A DNA stretch of 64,000 nucleotides from Burkholderiales bacterium (GTDB lineage: Bacteria > Pseudomonadota > Gammaproteobacteria > Burkholderiales > Burkholderiaceae_E), in the NCBI GenBank assembly GCA_027487815.1, contig JAIYCW010000039.1, positions 1-64,000 on the forward strand, in the 5' to 3' direction. Position numbers and translations under genes: made by a program. Each line of letters opens with the position of its first letter. Position 1 is the first letter of the stretch. Of the stretch, positions 34,118-43,754 are shown piece by piece. The notes below the pieces were generated by a model. The model was given only the letters and a program-made list of their open reading frames with translations. It ran no database searches and had not been told where the DNA came from.

Positions 34118-34229
34118 GGCCGGCGCTTTATAATGCCGGGCTGAGCTTCAAGGCTGCAGCCTTCATCCGCTCGCCGCTCATTTGCTGTTTCTTCTCCTGC
34201 CACCCTCATTTGCGACCGCCCTTCCACTG

Positions 34230-35381
34230 ATGCTCCCCTTTATTTTTCGCGTACTCCTCGCGGCCGGGCTCGGCCTAAGCTCCATCGCCCAGGCGCAAAG
34301 CCCGATGCCGCAGATCGCCGCGCGCTCATGGCTCCTGCTCGACATCACCACCAATCAGATCGTGGCCTCCAGCGAAGCCGATCTGCGCATCGATCCAGCC
34401 TCGCTCACCAAGCTCATGACCGCGTATCTAGTGTTTGCCGCAATCAAGGAAAAGCGCCTGGCGATGGATTTGCGCCCCCCTGTTTCGCAAGCCGCTTATA
34501 AGGCGATTGGTTCGCGCATGTTTCTGGACCCCGCAAAACCCGCCACCGTCGACGAGCTCTTGCGCGGCATGATCGTGCAATCGGGTAACGATGCTTCGAT
34601 TGTGTTGGCTGAGGCGGTGGCTGGCAGTGAGCCAGCGTTTGTTGCGCTGATGAATAAGGAAGCGCAGCGCATGGGTCTGAAAAACACCCAATACGCCAAC
34701 TCCACCGGCCTGCCTGCGCCCCTGCACGGCACCACCGCGCGCGATCTCTCGATGCTCAGCACTTACCTGATTCGCGATTTTCCCGAGTTTTATCCGCTCT
34801 ACTCGCAAAAAGAATTCGCTTACAACAACATCAAGCAGCCCAATCGCAACCGCTTGCTGTTTATCGACCCGAGCGTGGATGGCCTGAAAACCGGCCACAC
34901 CGATGCGGCAGGCTGGTGCCTGATTGCCTCGGCGCAGCGCGATCAACCGGGCTCGGAAATCAAGCGCCGCTTGCTCAGCGTGGTCACTGGTGCCGGGTCG
35001 GATGCCGCGCGCACCATCGAATCCCAAAAGCTGCTGAACTGGGGCTATCAAAACACCGAAGCCGTGCGCCTCTTCGTCAGCGGTAAAGCCGTGGGCAAGT
35101 ACGAAGTCTGGAAAGGCAAAACCCCCGATATCGAAGCGGGCTTCGAGCGCGATGTGCTGGTCAGTGTGGGCAAAACCCAGATCAGCCAACTCAAGGCCGA
35201 TATCGAGCGCACCACCCCACTGCTGGCCCCCATCGCCAAGGGGCAAAAAATCGGTGTGCTCAAGGTGAAACTGGGCGATCAGATCGTCGCGCAGCAGCCG
35301 ATCCTGGCCCTTGCAGCAGTTGAGGAAGCAGGGTTTGTCGGGCGGCTGTGGGATACCATGCGCCTGTGGATTGGCAAGTAA
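34230..35381 (+). CDS. dacC: D-alanyl-D-alanine carboxypeptidase (PBP5/6 type)
   Basis: A 383-residue periplasmic penicillin-binding protein that trims the terminal D-Ala from peptidoglycan pentapeptides. Signal peptide LPFIFRVLLAAGLGLSSIAQ, catalytic S58-L-T-K61, SGN in IVQSGNDASI, and KTG in GLKTGHTDAAGW. The C-terminal domain ends in an amphipathic tail (VGRLWDTMRLWIG) that anchors to the membrane. Start at 34230 is used; no ribosome site is obvious, and a TTG at 34182 is an alternative. The next gene makes D-amino acids, a fitting neighbour. Confidence 0.92.
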   Translation: MLPFIFRVLLAAGLGLSSIAQAQSPMPQIAARSWLLLDITTNQIVASSEADLRIDPASLTKLMTAYLVFAAIKEKRLAMDLRPPVSQAAYKAIGSRMFLDPAKPATVDELLRGMIVQSGNDASIVLAEAVAGSEPAFVALMNKEAQRMGLKNTQYANSTGLPAPLHGTTARDLSMLSTYLIRDFPEFYPLYSQKEFAYNNIKQPNRNRLLFIDPSVDGLKTGHTDAAGWCLIASAQRDQPGSEIKRRLLSVVTGAGSDAARTIESQKLLNWGYQNTEAVRLFVSGKAVGKYEVWKGKTPDIEAGFERDVLVSVGKTQISQLKADIERTTPLLAPIAKGQKIGVLKVKLGDQIVAQQPILALAAVEEAGFVGRLWDTMRLWIGK

Positions 35382-35406
35382 ATTCAGCAACCGGGAGAAA
35401 GTATTC

Positions 35407-36297
35407 ATGAGCGAACAAATCGTCTATCTCAATGGACAGTGGATGCCACTTTCCGAGGCCAAAGTGCCAGTGCTGGATCGCGGTTTTATCTTTGGCGATG
35501 GCATTTATGAAGTGGTGCCAGCCTATGATCGCGTGCCGTTTCGCTGGAGCCAGCATCTCGCGCGCCTAAAACGCAGTCTGAGCAAAATCGGCATCACCAA
35601 TCCGCACACCGATGAGCAATGGACAGCTCTGGTCAGTGAGCTGATTGCCAAGCATGAATGGCAAGATCAGTTTGTGTACATGCATATCACCCGGGGCGTG
35701 GCCAAGCGCGATCATGCTTTCCCCAAGGGAATTACTCCCACCGTGTTTGCGATGGCCAATCCTTTTGTGCCAGTGGCTGAGGCCACACGTGCGCAGGGCA
35801 TTGCCGCAGTCACCTTGCCCGATGAGCGCTGGTTCAAGTGCGATATCAAATCCATCTCGCTTTTGGGCAATGTATTGGCACGCCAAGCGGCTGCGGATGC
35901 TGACGCCACCGAGTGCGTGATGTTTCGCGATGGGTATATGACCGAGGGCTCAGCCAGCAACGTCTGGGTAGTGCGCAACGGAGTAGTGCTCGGTGCACCC
36001 CGCGATCATCTCGTGCTCGAAGGCATTCGGGTGAGTTTGTTGGAAGAGTTGTGCCAACGTGCGGGCGTGCCGCTTGAGCTGCGCCGCATCACCCGCGAAG
36101 AAGTGCACGCCGCTGATGAATTGATGGTGAGCTCGGCCACCAAGGAAGTGCTGGCTGTCACCACGCTTGATGGCCAGCCGGTAGGCCATGGCGAGCAAGC
36201 AGGCAAACCCGGGCCCGTATACGCACGGATTTATGCTGCTTATCGTGCGGCCATCGCAGCAAATATCGCCCAAACCCGCACTGCCGAAGCGGCTTGA
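35407..36297 (+). CDS. D-amino acid aminotransferase
   Basis: A 296-residue class IV PLP transaminase. VPVLDRGFIFGDGIYEVVPA, the lysine in CDIKSISLLGNVLARQAAAD, and the ECVMFRDGYMTEGSASNVWV segment fit the D-Ala aminotransferase branch. It makes D-Ala/D-Glu for peptidoglycan. GGGAG precedes the ATG. It stands between the carboxypeptidase gene and DUF493-lipB-lipA, a common betaproteobacterial order. Confidence 0.88.
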   Translation: MSEQIVYLNGQWMPLSEAKVPVLDRGFIFGDGIYEVVPAYDRVPFRWSQHLARLKRSLSKIGITNPHTDEQWTALVSELIAKHEWQDQFVYMHITRGVAKRDHAFPKGITPTVFAMANPFVPVAEATRAQGIAAVTLPDERWFKCDIKSISLLGNVLARQAAADADATECVMFRDGYMTEGSASNVWVVRNGVVLGAPRDHLVLEGIRVSLLEELCQRAGVPLELRRITREEVHAADELMVSSATKEVLAVTTLDGQPVGHGEQAGKPGPVYARIYAAYRAAIAANIAQTRTAEAA

Positions 36298-36327
36298 TAA
36301 TCGTCAGATCACCCGCATCTAACCGCC

Positions 36328-36618
36328 ATGGCCGTCGACTACACAACCGCCTTTGACCGCATTGAGCAGATGCTCGAATTTCCTGCGCATTTCCCAATCA
36401 AGATCATGGGTGCGCGGGTGGATGAGTTTGCGCAAACCATCGCGGAAGTGATCGCAGCCCATGTGCCGGAGTTTGATCCGGCATCGCTCGATATCAAGGT
36501 GTCTTCCAAGGGCACTTACCTTAGCCTCACCGCCGATCTGCAAGTGCAATCCCGGGTGCAGCTCGAAACGCTCTATCGGGCGCTTGGCGAGCATCCTTTG
36601 GTCAAGGTAGTGCTCTAG
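36328..36618 (+). CDS. DUF493 (YbeD) family protein
   Basis: A 96-residue protein: MLEFPAHFPIKIMGARVDEF, YLSLTADLQVQSRVQLETLY and YRALGEHPLVKVVL are YbeD marks. The fold resembles ACT-like regulatory domains, and the family is usually encoded beside lipB. Its TAG overlaps the GTG of lipB by one base. Confidence 0.9.
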   Translation: MAVDYTTAFDRIEQMLEFPAHFPIKIMGARVDEFAQTIAEVIAAHVPEFDPASLDIKVSSKGTYLSLTADLQVQSRVQLETLYRALGEHPLVKVVL

Positions 36619-37328
36619 TGGCTGATACCCCTGGGGGTATAGTCGAAACTGGCGTTGCCGACACTCGCACTGCCGATCCTGTCATTCGGCCCTGGTCTGG
36701 CGAGCTCAGCCCTTATCAACCCTGCCTTGAATCCATGCGGAATTTCACCGCGCAACGCACCCCGACCACCCCCGATGAAATCTGGCTGATCCAGCACCCC
36801 GCGGTCTTCACCATGGGCCTTGCTGCCAAAGCCGAGCATTTACTGAACCCTGGCGATATCCCTGTGGTGCCCACCGAGCGCGGTGGCCAGGTCACCTATC
36901 ATGGCCCTGGCCAAGTGCTGATGTATGTGATGCTCGATTTGCGCCGCTGGGGCATCACTGTGCGTGATCTGGTGTGCCGTCTTGAGCGCGCTGCGATCCA
37001 CACGCTCGCCCACTACAGCATTTCCGCCATGGGCAGGCGCGATGCGCCCGGTGTCTATCTCAATAACGCAGCCGCTGGCGATCCACCCACCCCAGGCGCA
37101 AAAATCGCCGCACTCGGCCTCAAAGTCAGCCGGGGCTGCTCGTTTCATGGGCTTGCGCTTAATGTGGCCATGGATCGGGAGCCCTTTGAGCGTATCAATC
37201 CCTGCGGTTATCCGGGGCTGCGTGTCACGGATATGCAGACCTGTCTATCATGGACCCCAACGATCTCTGATGTAGCGCAACATCTGGCCGATCATTTGAT
37301 TGCAGAATTGCGCCATCCCACCTGTTGA
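36618..37328 (+). CDS. lipB: Octanoyl-ACP:protein N-octanoyltransferase
   Basis: A 236-residue LipB, moving octanoyl groups from ACP to lipoyl domains. [20 protein letters not shown] and the [20 protein letters not shown] segment with its lysine are seen; the catalytic cysteine lies in [13 protein letters not shown]. The GTG start overlaps the DUF493 stop. The N-terminus is longer than usual (about 15 residues). Confidence 0.93.
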   Translation: MADTPGGIVETGVADTRTADPVIRPWSGELSPYQPCLESMRNFTAQRTPTTPDEIWLIQHPAVFTMGLAAKAEHLLNPGDIPVVPTERGGQVTYHGPGQVLMYVMLDLRRWGITVRDLVCRLERAAIHTLAHYSISAMGRRDAPGVYLNNAAAGDPPTPGAKIAALGLKVSRGCSFHGLALNVAMDREPFERINPCGYPGLRVTDMQTCLSWTPTISDVAQHLADHLIAELRHPTC

Positions 37329-37336
37329 AAGCCAGC

Positions 37337-38320
37337 ATGTCTGATTCCAGCGCCCCAGATATTCAAAGCCCAGCCGTGTATAACCCGAGCGAGAAGCAGA
37401 AATCGTCGGCTAAAACCGCGCGCATCCCGATCAAGATCGTGCCGGTCACCGAAGTGCTCAAAAAGCCCGAATGGATTCGCGTTAGGGCGGGCTCCAGCAG
37501 CACACGCTTTAACGAAGTGAAGCAAATCCTGCGCGAGCACAAGCTCCACACGGTGTGCGAAGAAGCAAGCTGCCCCAACATTGGTGAGTGTTTTGGCAAA
37601 GGCACCGCCACCTTCATGATCATGGGCGATAAATGCACCCGGCGCTGCCCGTTTTGTGATGTGGGCCATGGTCGGCCTGATCCGCTCGATGTGAATGAGC
37701 CGGTCAATCTCGCCAAAACCATTGCTGCGCTGCGCCTGAACTATGTGGTGATCACCAGCGTGGATCGTGATGATTTACGCGATGGTGGCGCACAGCATTT
37801 TGTGGATTGCATTCGCAGCGTGCGCGAACACTCCCCGCAAACCACCATCGAAGTGCTGGTGCCGGATTTCCGGGGCCGCATGGATCGTGCTCTGGCGATC
37901 CTTGAAGCCGCGCCGCCCGATGTGATGAACCACAACCTCGAAACCGTGCCGCGCCTATACAAGCAAGCCCGCCCCGGCAGCGATTACCACCACTCACTCA
38001 AGCTGCTGCAGGAATTCAAAAAGCGCGTGCCCGGTGTGCCCACCAAGAGCGGCCTGATGGTGGGGCTTGGCGAAACCGATGACGAGATCTTGCAGGTAAT
38101 GCGCGAGATGCGCGAGCACGAAATCGACATGCTTACGCTAGGTCAATACCTCGCACCTTCGAGCTCACACCTTCCGGTGCTGCGCTATGTGCATCCGGAT
38201 CAGTTCAAACGCTTCGAAGAAGCGGCTTATGAGATGGGATTTACACACGCGGCTGTGGGCGCGATGGTGCGATCTTCGTATCATGCCGATCAACAGGCGC
38301 ATGCGGCGGGAGTAGCTTAA
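37337..38320 (+). CDS. lipA: Lipoyl synthase
   Basis: A 327-residue radical-SAM enzyme inserting two sulfurs into protein-bound octanoyl chains. The auxiliary cluster cysteines are in [12 protein letters not shown] and the radical-SAM cluster in CTRRCPFC; the C-terminal R-S-S-Y-H-A serine ligand is present ([10 protein letters not shown]). ATG at 37337 is used; a TTG at 37325 overlapping the lipB TGA is the alternative. It completes the lipoate pathway with lipB. Confidence 0.94.
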   Translation: MSDSSAPDIQSPAVYNPSEKQKSSAKTARIPIKIVPVTEVLKKPEWIRVRAGSSSTRFNEVKQILREHKLHTVCEEASCPNIGECFGKGTATFMIMGDKCTRRCPFCDVGHGRPDPLDVNEPVNLAKTIAALRLNYVVITSVDRDDLRDGGAQHFVDCIRSVREHSPQTTIEVLVPDFRGRMDRALAILEAAPPDVMNHNLETVPRLYKQARPGSDYHHSLKLLQEFKKRVPGVPTKSGLMVGLGETDDEILQVMREMREHEIDMLTLGQYLAPSSSHLPVLRYVHPDQFKRFEEAAYEMGFTHAAVGAMVRSSYHADQQAHAAGVA

Positions 38321-38371
38321 GCGCTGCGGATGAGCTGTCACATCGGGCAATGTGCACGTCGCGGAGCAGCA

Positions 38372-38418
38372 CTGACAATTATCAAGAACAGCGCTATGAT
38401 GACCATCTTGATGGTCAT
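38372..38418 (+). promoter_or_regulatory. Promoter and palindromic operator of the TA pair
   Basis: CTGACA (38372-38377), a 17-base spacer and TATGAT (38395-38400) form a near-consensus promoter. The perfect palindrome ATGACCATC-TT-GATGGTCAT (38399-38418) covers the transcription start, 12 bases before the antitoxin ATG; a typical autoregulatory operator. Confidence 0.7.
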
Positions 38419-38430
38419 TTGGGGAATGTC

Positions 38431-38676
38431 ATGGCGGCGTATAGCGTGGCTCAAGCCAAAGCGCAGTTGAGTGGGTTACTCTCTGCGGTCGAATCGGGCG
38501 AAGAGGTCATCATTACCCGCCGAGGCGTTGCGATCGCCACTCTTTCACCGATTACCAAACCCAAGGCAGCGATTGATTGGGCACGCATCAAGAGTTTTCA
38601 GAGAAAAAGTGCCAAGACTCTCGGCAATTCAAAAATTGAACTCGCCGGCCTGGTGCGCAAGATGCGCGATGAATAG
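38431..38676 (+). CDS. Phd/YefM-family antitoxin
   Basis: An 81-residue antitoxin: MAAYSVAQAKAQLSGLLSAV, GEEVIITRRGVAIATLSPI, then a basic C-terminus (GLVRKMRDE). Start at 38431 follows the operator; the open frame extends upstream to 38350 across the promoter and is not used. The PIN toxin starts 21 bases downstream. Confidence 0.88.
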   Translation: MAAYSVAQAKAQLSGLLSAVESGEEVIITRRGVAIATLSPITKPKAAIDWARIKSFQRKSAKTLGNSKIELAGLVRKMRDE

Positions 38677-38697
38677 CTCGCTTGAACAAGCAGACTT

Positions 38698-39117
38698 ATG
38701 AATTTGTACTTGGACACAGCGCTTCTCTTGTCACTTCATCTTTTCGATTCAAAAACAGATTCGGTTACAAAAGCTGTCAATAAGAAGAACTATGAGTTTG
38801 CGGTTAGCTCGTGGGGCATAGCGGAGGCGGCGAGTGCTTTAGGGATTTTGGTTCGCCGAAAAGAAATCGAATCAACCCTCGCCACTGAAGTGCTCGAAAA
38901 CATTGAGTTGTTCGTTACCGAAAGTCAGTTGCTCACGATTGACTCCAGCACCTATCGCTTGGCAACTCAATGGTTAAGCAACTTCAACTCTGGTTTACGC
39001 GCGGGAGATGCGCTGCACGCCGCCGTGTGCAAACTCAATGACCTTACTTTGGCGACTACGGATCGCCAGTTCATTCGCGTGACCAAAAAACTCCAAGTTA
39101 AGTGCCTCGCGATTTAA
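38698..39117 (+). CDS. PIN-domain toxin
   Basis: A 139-residue PIN nuclease with acidic residues in LYLDTALLLSL, WGIAEAASALG, GLRAGDALHAAV and LATTDRQFIRV. GC content is lower than in the flanking lipA and hflX genes, consistent with transfer as a TA unit between two housekeeping genes. Confidence 0.85.
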   Translation: MNLYLDTALLLSLHLFDSKTDSVTKAVNKKNYEFAVSSWGIAEAASALGILVRRKEIESTLATEVLENIELFVTESQLLTIDSSTYRLATQWLSNFNSGLRAGDALHAAVCKLNDLTLATTDRQFIRVTKKLQVKCLAI

Positions 39118-39241
39118 CTTGCGCACAGATTTGCTCATCCTTCGACTGACTGCTGTATAACGAGCAACCCTTGCCCGAAGTGAATCCATACACGATTCAC
39201 GGCAAGCCAACCCAAGCTATAAGGGCCGACCTCAGTTGATC

Positions 39242-40570
39242 ATGCACACCACCGACACCCGGGTTCCAGCGAAACGCGCCATCGTGGTCGCCGTTCAACT
39301 TCAAAACGTTACCGATCTGGAGTTCGACGCGTCACTTAACGAGCTGCGCGAATTGGCGAAGACTCTGGGCTTCGAGGTCGTGGCCACCTTGATTCAAAAG
39401 CGCGATGCCTTCGACGCTTCCGCCTATCTGGGCACGGGCAAGCGCGAAGAGTTGAAGGAGCTGGTGCAAAGTGTCCTTGCGGACATAGGCGCGCAAGACT
39501 CGGATGACGCAGTTGTGGTGCTGGTGGATCACGAGATCTCCGCTTCCCAGGCGCGCAATCTTGAAAACGAGATCAGCTGCTCGGTGCTGGATCGCACCAT
39601 GGTGATTCTCGAAATTTTTCATCGCCATGCCCGCTCCAATGCCGCCCGCGCACAGGTGGAGATTGCTCGCCTGCGCTATCTCGCACCGCGCCTTCGGGAG
39701 GCCGCCAAGCTCGCGGGACCACAAGGTCGCCAGCGCAGTGGTGTGGGTGGTCGCGGTGCGGGTGAGTCTGCTGGCGAAGCCGATCGCGCCAAAATTCGAG
39801 ACCGTATCGCCGAATTGAAGCGCGAGATCGCAGCACTCGATCTTGAGCGCCAGACGCAAAAGGCGCGGCGTCAGGCAGGCCAAGGGGTCGCGCGCTTGGC
39901 ACTTGTAGGCTACACCAATGCGGGCAAATCCACGCTCATGAAAGCGCTCACTGGCAACGAGGTGTTAATCGCCAACAAGCTCTTTGCAACGCTCGATACC
40001 ACCGTGCGCGCCATGGTCCCCGAGGGGGTTCCGAGAGTATTGGTGAGTGACACGGTGGGCTTCATCAAAAACCTGCCCCACGACCTGGTGGCCTCATTCA
40101 AATCAACCTTGGAAGAGGCCGCCGAAGCCTCGCTGCTGCTTCATGTCATTGATGCCAGCGACCCCGGGTTCGAGAGACACATTGAAGTCACTGACACCGT
40201 GCTCGAAGAGATCGAAGCGGGCAAAGTCGCCCGGTTGCGTGTGTTCAACAAAATTGATCAGGTAGGCGATAAAAAAGCACAAGCCGCACTCACAAAATCA
40301 TTGCGGGCGAAGTATCCGAAATGTGTGGTGTTAAGTGCGGTCAATCCCACCGATGTCGCCAAGCTGCAGAAATCGATCCAAGTGTTTTTTCGCAAGCAGC
40401 TTGTCAAGGCCGAGCTTTTCTTGCCCTGGTCAGCTCAGCAACTTCGCGGTGAACTCTTCTCCCAGTGCGAGGTATTGGAAGAGCGCGCCGAAGAAAAGGG
40501 CGCCTTCTTTAGCGTGCGTGCAGAGCCTGCAGCAATTCGCTCCTTGCAAGCCAAGATTGATCAGTTGTAG
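39242..40570 (+). CDS. hflX: GTPase HflX
   Basis: A 442-residue ribosome-associated GTPase that splits stalled ribosomes. The N-terminal HflX domain has YLGTGKREELKEL and VDHEISASQARNLE; the coiled linker carries LEIFHRHARSNAARAQVEIA. G motifs are GYTNAGKST, DTVGFIKNLP and NKID. The C-terminal subdomain is retained. ATG at 39242 (MHTTDTR) is used, with a TTG two codons earlier. In many proteobacteria hflX follows hfq; here it stands alone after the TA pair. Confidence 0.93.
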   Translation: MHTTDTRVPAKRAIVVAVQLQNVTDLEFDASLNELRELAKTLGFEVVATLIQKRDAFDASAYLGTGKREELKELVQSVLADIGAQDSDDAVVVLVDHEISASQARNLENEISCSVLDRTMVILEIFHRHARSNAARAQVEIARLRYLAPRLREAAKLAGPQGRQRSGVGGRGAGESAGEADRAKIRDRIAELKREIAALDLERQTQKARRQAGQGVARLALVGYTNAGKSTLMKALTGNEVLIANKLFATLDTTVRAMVPEGVPRVLVSDTVGFIKNLPHDLVASFKSTLEEAAEASLLLHVIDASDPGFERHIEVTDTVLEEIEAGKVARLRVFNKIDQVGDKKAQAALTKSLRAKYPKCVVLSAVNPTDVAKLQKSIQVFFRKQLVKAELFLPWSAQQLRGELFSQCEVLEERAEEKGAFFSVRAEPAAIRSLQAKIDQL

Positions 40571-40634
40571 GGCTCTAGTGGCACCGGCCATTGATCGGTA
40601 ACGGTACGCATCTGGCCATCACCTGCATTCTCGT

Positions 40635-41126
40635 CTAGTACCCGCCACCTTCATGCTTGATCACCCCGGAAGTTCCGCCGCCACTGGCCGGTGAAAGAAG
40701 AATCGTAGTGATCTGGTTGCCTTGCGAGTTGGTCACTTCAATGGTTCGCATTGGCCCTTCTTTGAGATCGACGGGCTTGCCCCGTGCCTGCAAACGCTGC
40801 ATGTAGTACCGGGCCACTTGAGCCTCGCTATCGGTCGTAGTAAACCCCACCTGTACGACTCCGGGCCCGTCCTTTCCTGAGTCCATACCCAGCAAGGCTC
40901 CAGGGTAAAACGGAGCCCAGGCAGGCAGCGCCAACACCGCTGCGGTGAGGCTGCGCAGCGTCTTGTCACTTCCCGGCGTATTCGCCAGTCGATAGCGCAC
41001 CAGAGCAGCTTGTGCGAGCGCAGTGGCGTCAGCTTCGGCTTTCTTGGCTGCAGGGGACGGCGTTTGGGCCAGCGCCAAACTGACCGCAAAACTTCCAAGG
41101 AGCATGATCGAAAGGATGTTTTTCAT
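40635..41126 (-). CDS. Exported protein of unknown function
   Basis: A 163-residue protein with a signal peptide (SIMLLGSFAVSLALAQ). The mature part has a helical Ala-rich start, FYPGALLGMDSGKDGPGVV, and a strand-rich segment RTIEVTNSQGNQITTILLSP. It follows the OmpA-like gene by two bases on the same strand, so the two are cotranscribed, and it may be an envelope partner. Confidence 0.65.
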   Translation of the reverse strand: MKNILSIMLLGSFAVSLALAQTPSPAAKKAEADATALAQAALVRYRLANTPGSDKTLRSLTAAVLALPAWAPFYPGALLGMDSGKDGPGVVQVGFTTTDSEAQVARYYMQRLQARGKPVDLKEGPMRTIEVTNSQGNQITTILLSPASGGGTSGVIKHEGGGY

Positions 41127-41128
41127 GG

Positions 41129-42097
41129 CTAGCGTGGGCTGAGTTCAACGCGGCGGTTTTTGCTTCGTCCCGCCTCGTCAATGTTGGGAGCACGAGGCCC
41201 CGTCATGCCCGCGCCAAAAGCAGTCAGTCGCGCAGCAGGGATTTTGTAAGTCGTCACCAAAGCGGCCACCACGCTTTCCGCACGTTGCTTACTCAAGAGC
41301 AGATTGCTCTCAAAGCTGCCCACATTGTCGGTGTAGCCGGTGATGATCACCGCCAACTTGGGCTCTGCATTCAAGAGCGCCGCGATATTGTCCAGGGTGG
41401 GTTTTGAATCGGCTTTCACTTCCGCGCGGCCAGTATCAAAATAAACACCATACAAGGCGATCTTTCCTTCAGCGCCAAATGCTTTGCTCATATCGGCGGG
41501 GCTCGGAACAACAATTTGATCGGCAACCATCGTCGCGGCTTCAAGAACACTGACCAGCACCCGCGGGGCAACGTTGGCGCCAAAGCAGTCACTCACATAG
41601 AGTGCAACCGTCAGTTCGCTGCCTTTGCGAAACAAGGCATAGCGCGAGTTTTTGAAGCATTGCCCGCCCTCAACAAGCGCGCCACCAAGCGGCATCACGC
41701 GATAAGCAATCTGTTTGGGCTCCGGGCAGCGCTTGGGTTGGCCTTCATTGTTCTCGCAGATGTAGGCCTCGGTGAATCCTTTGGCTTTCAGCGAAGCCTG
41801 AAAGTTGCGAAACACCTCAAGCGCACTCAGACCTGGCTTGGTATCGTAGGCGAGCAGGGTCGACTTTCCCTCGATAGTCTGCACATCAGCGGGGACCAGC
41901 GATCGATCCGGCGTGCCTCCAGTAACAAACGCGCGCACTTCAAAAGGCTTCTGCAAATATCCGATAAGGCGCGATCCCTCGTAGCGCCCGACCATCGGAT
42001 GATCATTCCCAGGGACCATCGGTATCTGTTGGGCAAAAGCCTGATTCCATGCTGCGGTCAACATTGCCATGGCAATCATCACACGGAGCTTTTTCAT
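41129..42097 (-). CDS. OmpA-like C-terminal domain protein
   Basis: A 322-residue envelope protein. A signal peptide (MIAMAMLTAAWNQAFAQ) is followed by a domain of about 180 residues resembling DUF4892-type regions (cysteines in YICENNEGQPKRCPEP). The C-terminal 105 residues are an OmpA peptidoglycan-binding domain: YGVYFDTGRAEVKADSKPTL, VIITGYTDNVGSFESNLLLS and KNRRVELS. Start at 42097 is preceded by AAGGGG; a GTG at 42106 is the alternative. Confidence 0.85.
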   Translation of the reverse strand: MKKLRVMIAMAMLTAAWNQAFAQQIPMVPGNDHPMVGRYEGSRLIGYLQKPFEVRAFVTGGTPDRSLVPADVQTIEGKSTLLAYDTKPGLSALEVFRNFQASLKAKGFTEAYICENNEGQPKRCPEPKQIAYRVMPLGGALVEGGQCFKNSRYALFRKGSELTVALYVSDCFGANVAPRVLVSVLEAATMVADQIVVPSPADMSKAFGAEGKIALYGVYFDTGRAEVKADSKPTLDNIAALLNAEPKLAVIITGYTDNVGSFESNLLLSKQRAESVVAALVTTYKIPAARLTAFGAGMTGPRAPNIDEAGRSKNRRVELSPR

Positions 42098-42424
42098 CAA
42101 ACGCACCCCTTTTCATTCGACCAGAAAACCGTAGCCCCATTGATTGACGGTTTGATGACAATTCTCGGCACGACGAGTCACTCATTACCTACGCGCTTAC
42201 GAGCGTTGTAAACATACTCGGCTATGCCATTTGGCAGATTGCGCAAGTTTCAGAAGTCTGGGATAACCTAAGCTTAGTACCTTATTTCGTTGATGACACA
42301 TATCGTCCATCAACGCGGACTGGATGGAATCGCACCCAGTAAATACTCTTCAGAATTTGTGTCTTCACGCGGCTCTGAGGGCAATCATTTTCTAGAAGCA
42401 TGAAGAAATCTTTTAGGTGATTAA
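42098..42424. other. Divergent intergenic region
   Basis: No gene seen. It must hold the promoters of the leftward OmpA-like gene and the rightward lipoprotein operon. CTAAGCTTAG (42268-42277) is a 10-bp palindrome. AGGTGA lies 5 bases before the rightward ATG. Confidence 0.4.
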
Positions 42425-43402
42425 ATGAGAAAGCTGAGAATTTCCGGGTCTAATTCAACGGCCGTGATACTCACCCTGGCTTTAGCTGGCTGTGCAGTCC
42501 AGGCGCCGCAGATAACGCCCAAAGAACCGAGTACCGCCGCAAAAGTCGAAGAGGCCGCTCAGAAAGCAGTTTTAGCAACTGCTCCCACGCCGACTTTGAA
42601 GAGAAAAATTGCGCTCGGGCGCATTAGCAACGAAACCAACTACGGCATATCGCTGTTACGTGATCGATCCGGAGATCCCCTGGGCAAACAAGTTACAGAC
42701 ATGTTCAGCAAAGCACTCACAGAGTCTGGCGCTTACTTGGTTTTCGAGCGGCCAGATATTGGTCGTCTTCAGGCGGAAAGTAACCTCACTGGAGAGAAAC
42801 TCAACCTAGTTGGAGTTGACGCATTGATCATAGGCTCGCTCACTGAATTCGGTCGAAAAACCATCGGCGAATCTGGCTTTCTTTCAAATACAAAGCGACA
42901 AGTGGCTTTTGCCAAAATAGACATTCGGGTGGTGGACTCAAAAACTGGGCTGGCCTTTTTTGCGACTTCCGGCGCTGGCGAGGCTTCTATCGAGAGCTCG
43001 TCTACCTTTGGGTTTGGGTCCCAAGCGGGCTATGACGGCACCTTAAATGATGCAGCAATTCGCCAAGCTGTTTCTGAAGCAATTAGTAGACTGACTCAGC
43101 AGATGAGCCAAAGGCCCTGGCAAACTGGAATTCTTTCGGTGCAGGGTAGTGATGTTTTCGTGGCCGGCGGTAAGTCTCAAGGGATAACCCCCGGGATGAC
43201 ATTTTCTGTACAGACCGTAGGTAGAAAAGTTAAATCTCCCCAAACAGGGTTGGATATAACGCTGCCGGGTTCGGAGGTTGCCCAACTCCGGATAGTAAGC
43301 AACTTTGGGACCACTGAAATAGACGAAGGATCAGTCGCTTTAATTTCAAGTGGTTCTTTGACTGGACAAGATTTCACTCAATTAGTTGTGAGGGCTAGAT
43401 AA
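42425..43402 (+). CDS. CsgG/HfaB-family lipoprotein
   Basis: A 325-residue outer-membrane lipoprotein (lipobox LALAGC). The CsgG-like region spans about residues 58-240: KRKIALGRISNETNYG, QVTDMFSKALTESGAYLVFE, DALIIGSLTEFG and VVDSKTGLAFFATSGAGE. CsgG proteins form export channels, but this group lacks nearby curli genes. The C-terminal 90 residues (GKSQGITPGMTFSVQTVGRK) form an extra domain. It leads a four-gene lipoprotein operon. Confidence 0.85.
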   Translation: MRKLRISGSNSTAVILTLALAGCAVQAPQITPKEPSTAAKVEEAAQKAVLATAPTPTLKRKIALGRISNETNYGISLLRDRSGDPLGKQVTDMFSKALTESGAYLVFERPDIGRLQAESNLTGEKLNLVGVDALIIGSLTEFGRKTIGESGFLSNTKRQVAFAKIDIRVVDSKTGLAFFATSGAGEASIESSSTFGFGSQAGYDGTLNDAAIRQAVSEAISRLTQQMSQRPWQTGILSVQGSDVFVAGGKSQGITPGMTFSVQTVGRKVKSPQTGLDITLPGSEVAQLRIVSNFGTTEIDEGSVALISSGSLTGQDFTQLVVRAR

Positions 43403-43746
43403 TGAAAACTACAAGACTTGTCGCTCACCTTAGGAACTTGTCAATCGCTATGCTTTTGTCGGCGACTGCGTCTTGCGTTCAGTTACCTACCGAAAAACAA
43501 GGTGTGGTGGATCTGAGGCCGCAAATCTCGTTTAAAGTCGATGGTGCAAATGCTCTTCTTACCAGCAGCCGCGTCCTAATAGATGGTATTGATGTTGGGG
43601 CCGCCTCCGAATTTTTGGATGGAGTTAACTCCTTAAGGATTTTGCCTGGCACCCATCAAATTAAGGTTGTTACTGATGGAAGAACAATCCTTGAAGAGCG
43701 CTTCTATGTAGGCGATGCCGTTCGTAAAAGCTTTACTCTCAAATGA
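43402..43746 (+). CDS. Small lipoprotein, PEGA-like
   Basis: A 114-residue lipoprotein (SATASC lipobox). The mature part, SRVLIDGIDVGAASEFLDG then LRILPGTHQIKVVTDGRTIL, resembles PEGA-type beta-sandwich modules. It begins at the last base of the CsgG-like stop (TAATG). Function unknown. Confidence 0.7.
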   Translation: MKTTRLVAHLRNLSIAMLLSATASCVQLPTEKQGVVDLRPQISFKVDGANALLTSSRVLIDGIDVGAASEFLDGVNSLRILPGTHQIKVVTDGRTILEERFYVGDAVRKSFTLK

Positions 43747-43754
43747 GATTAGTC

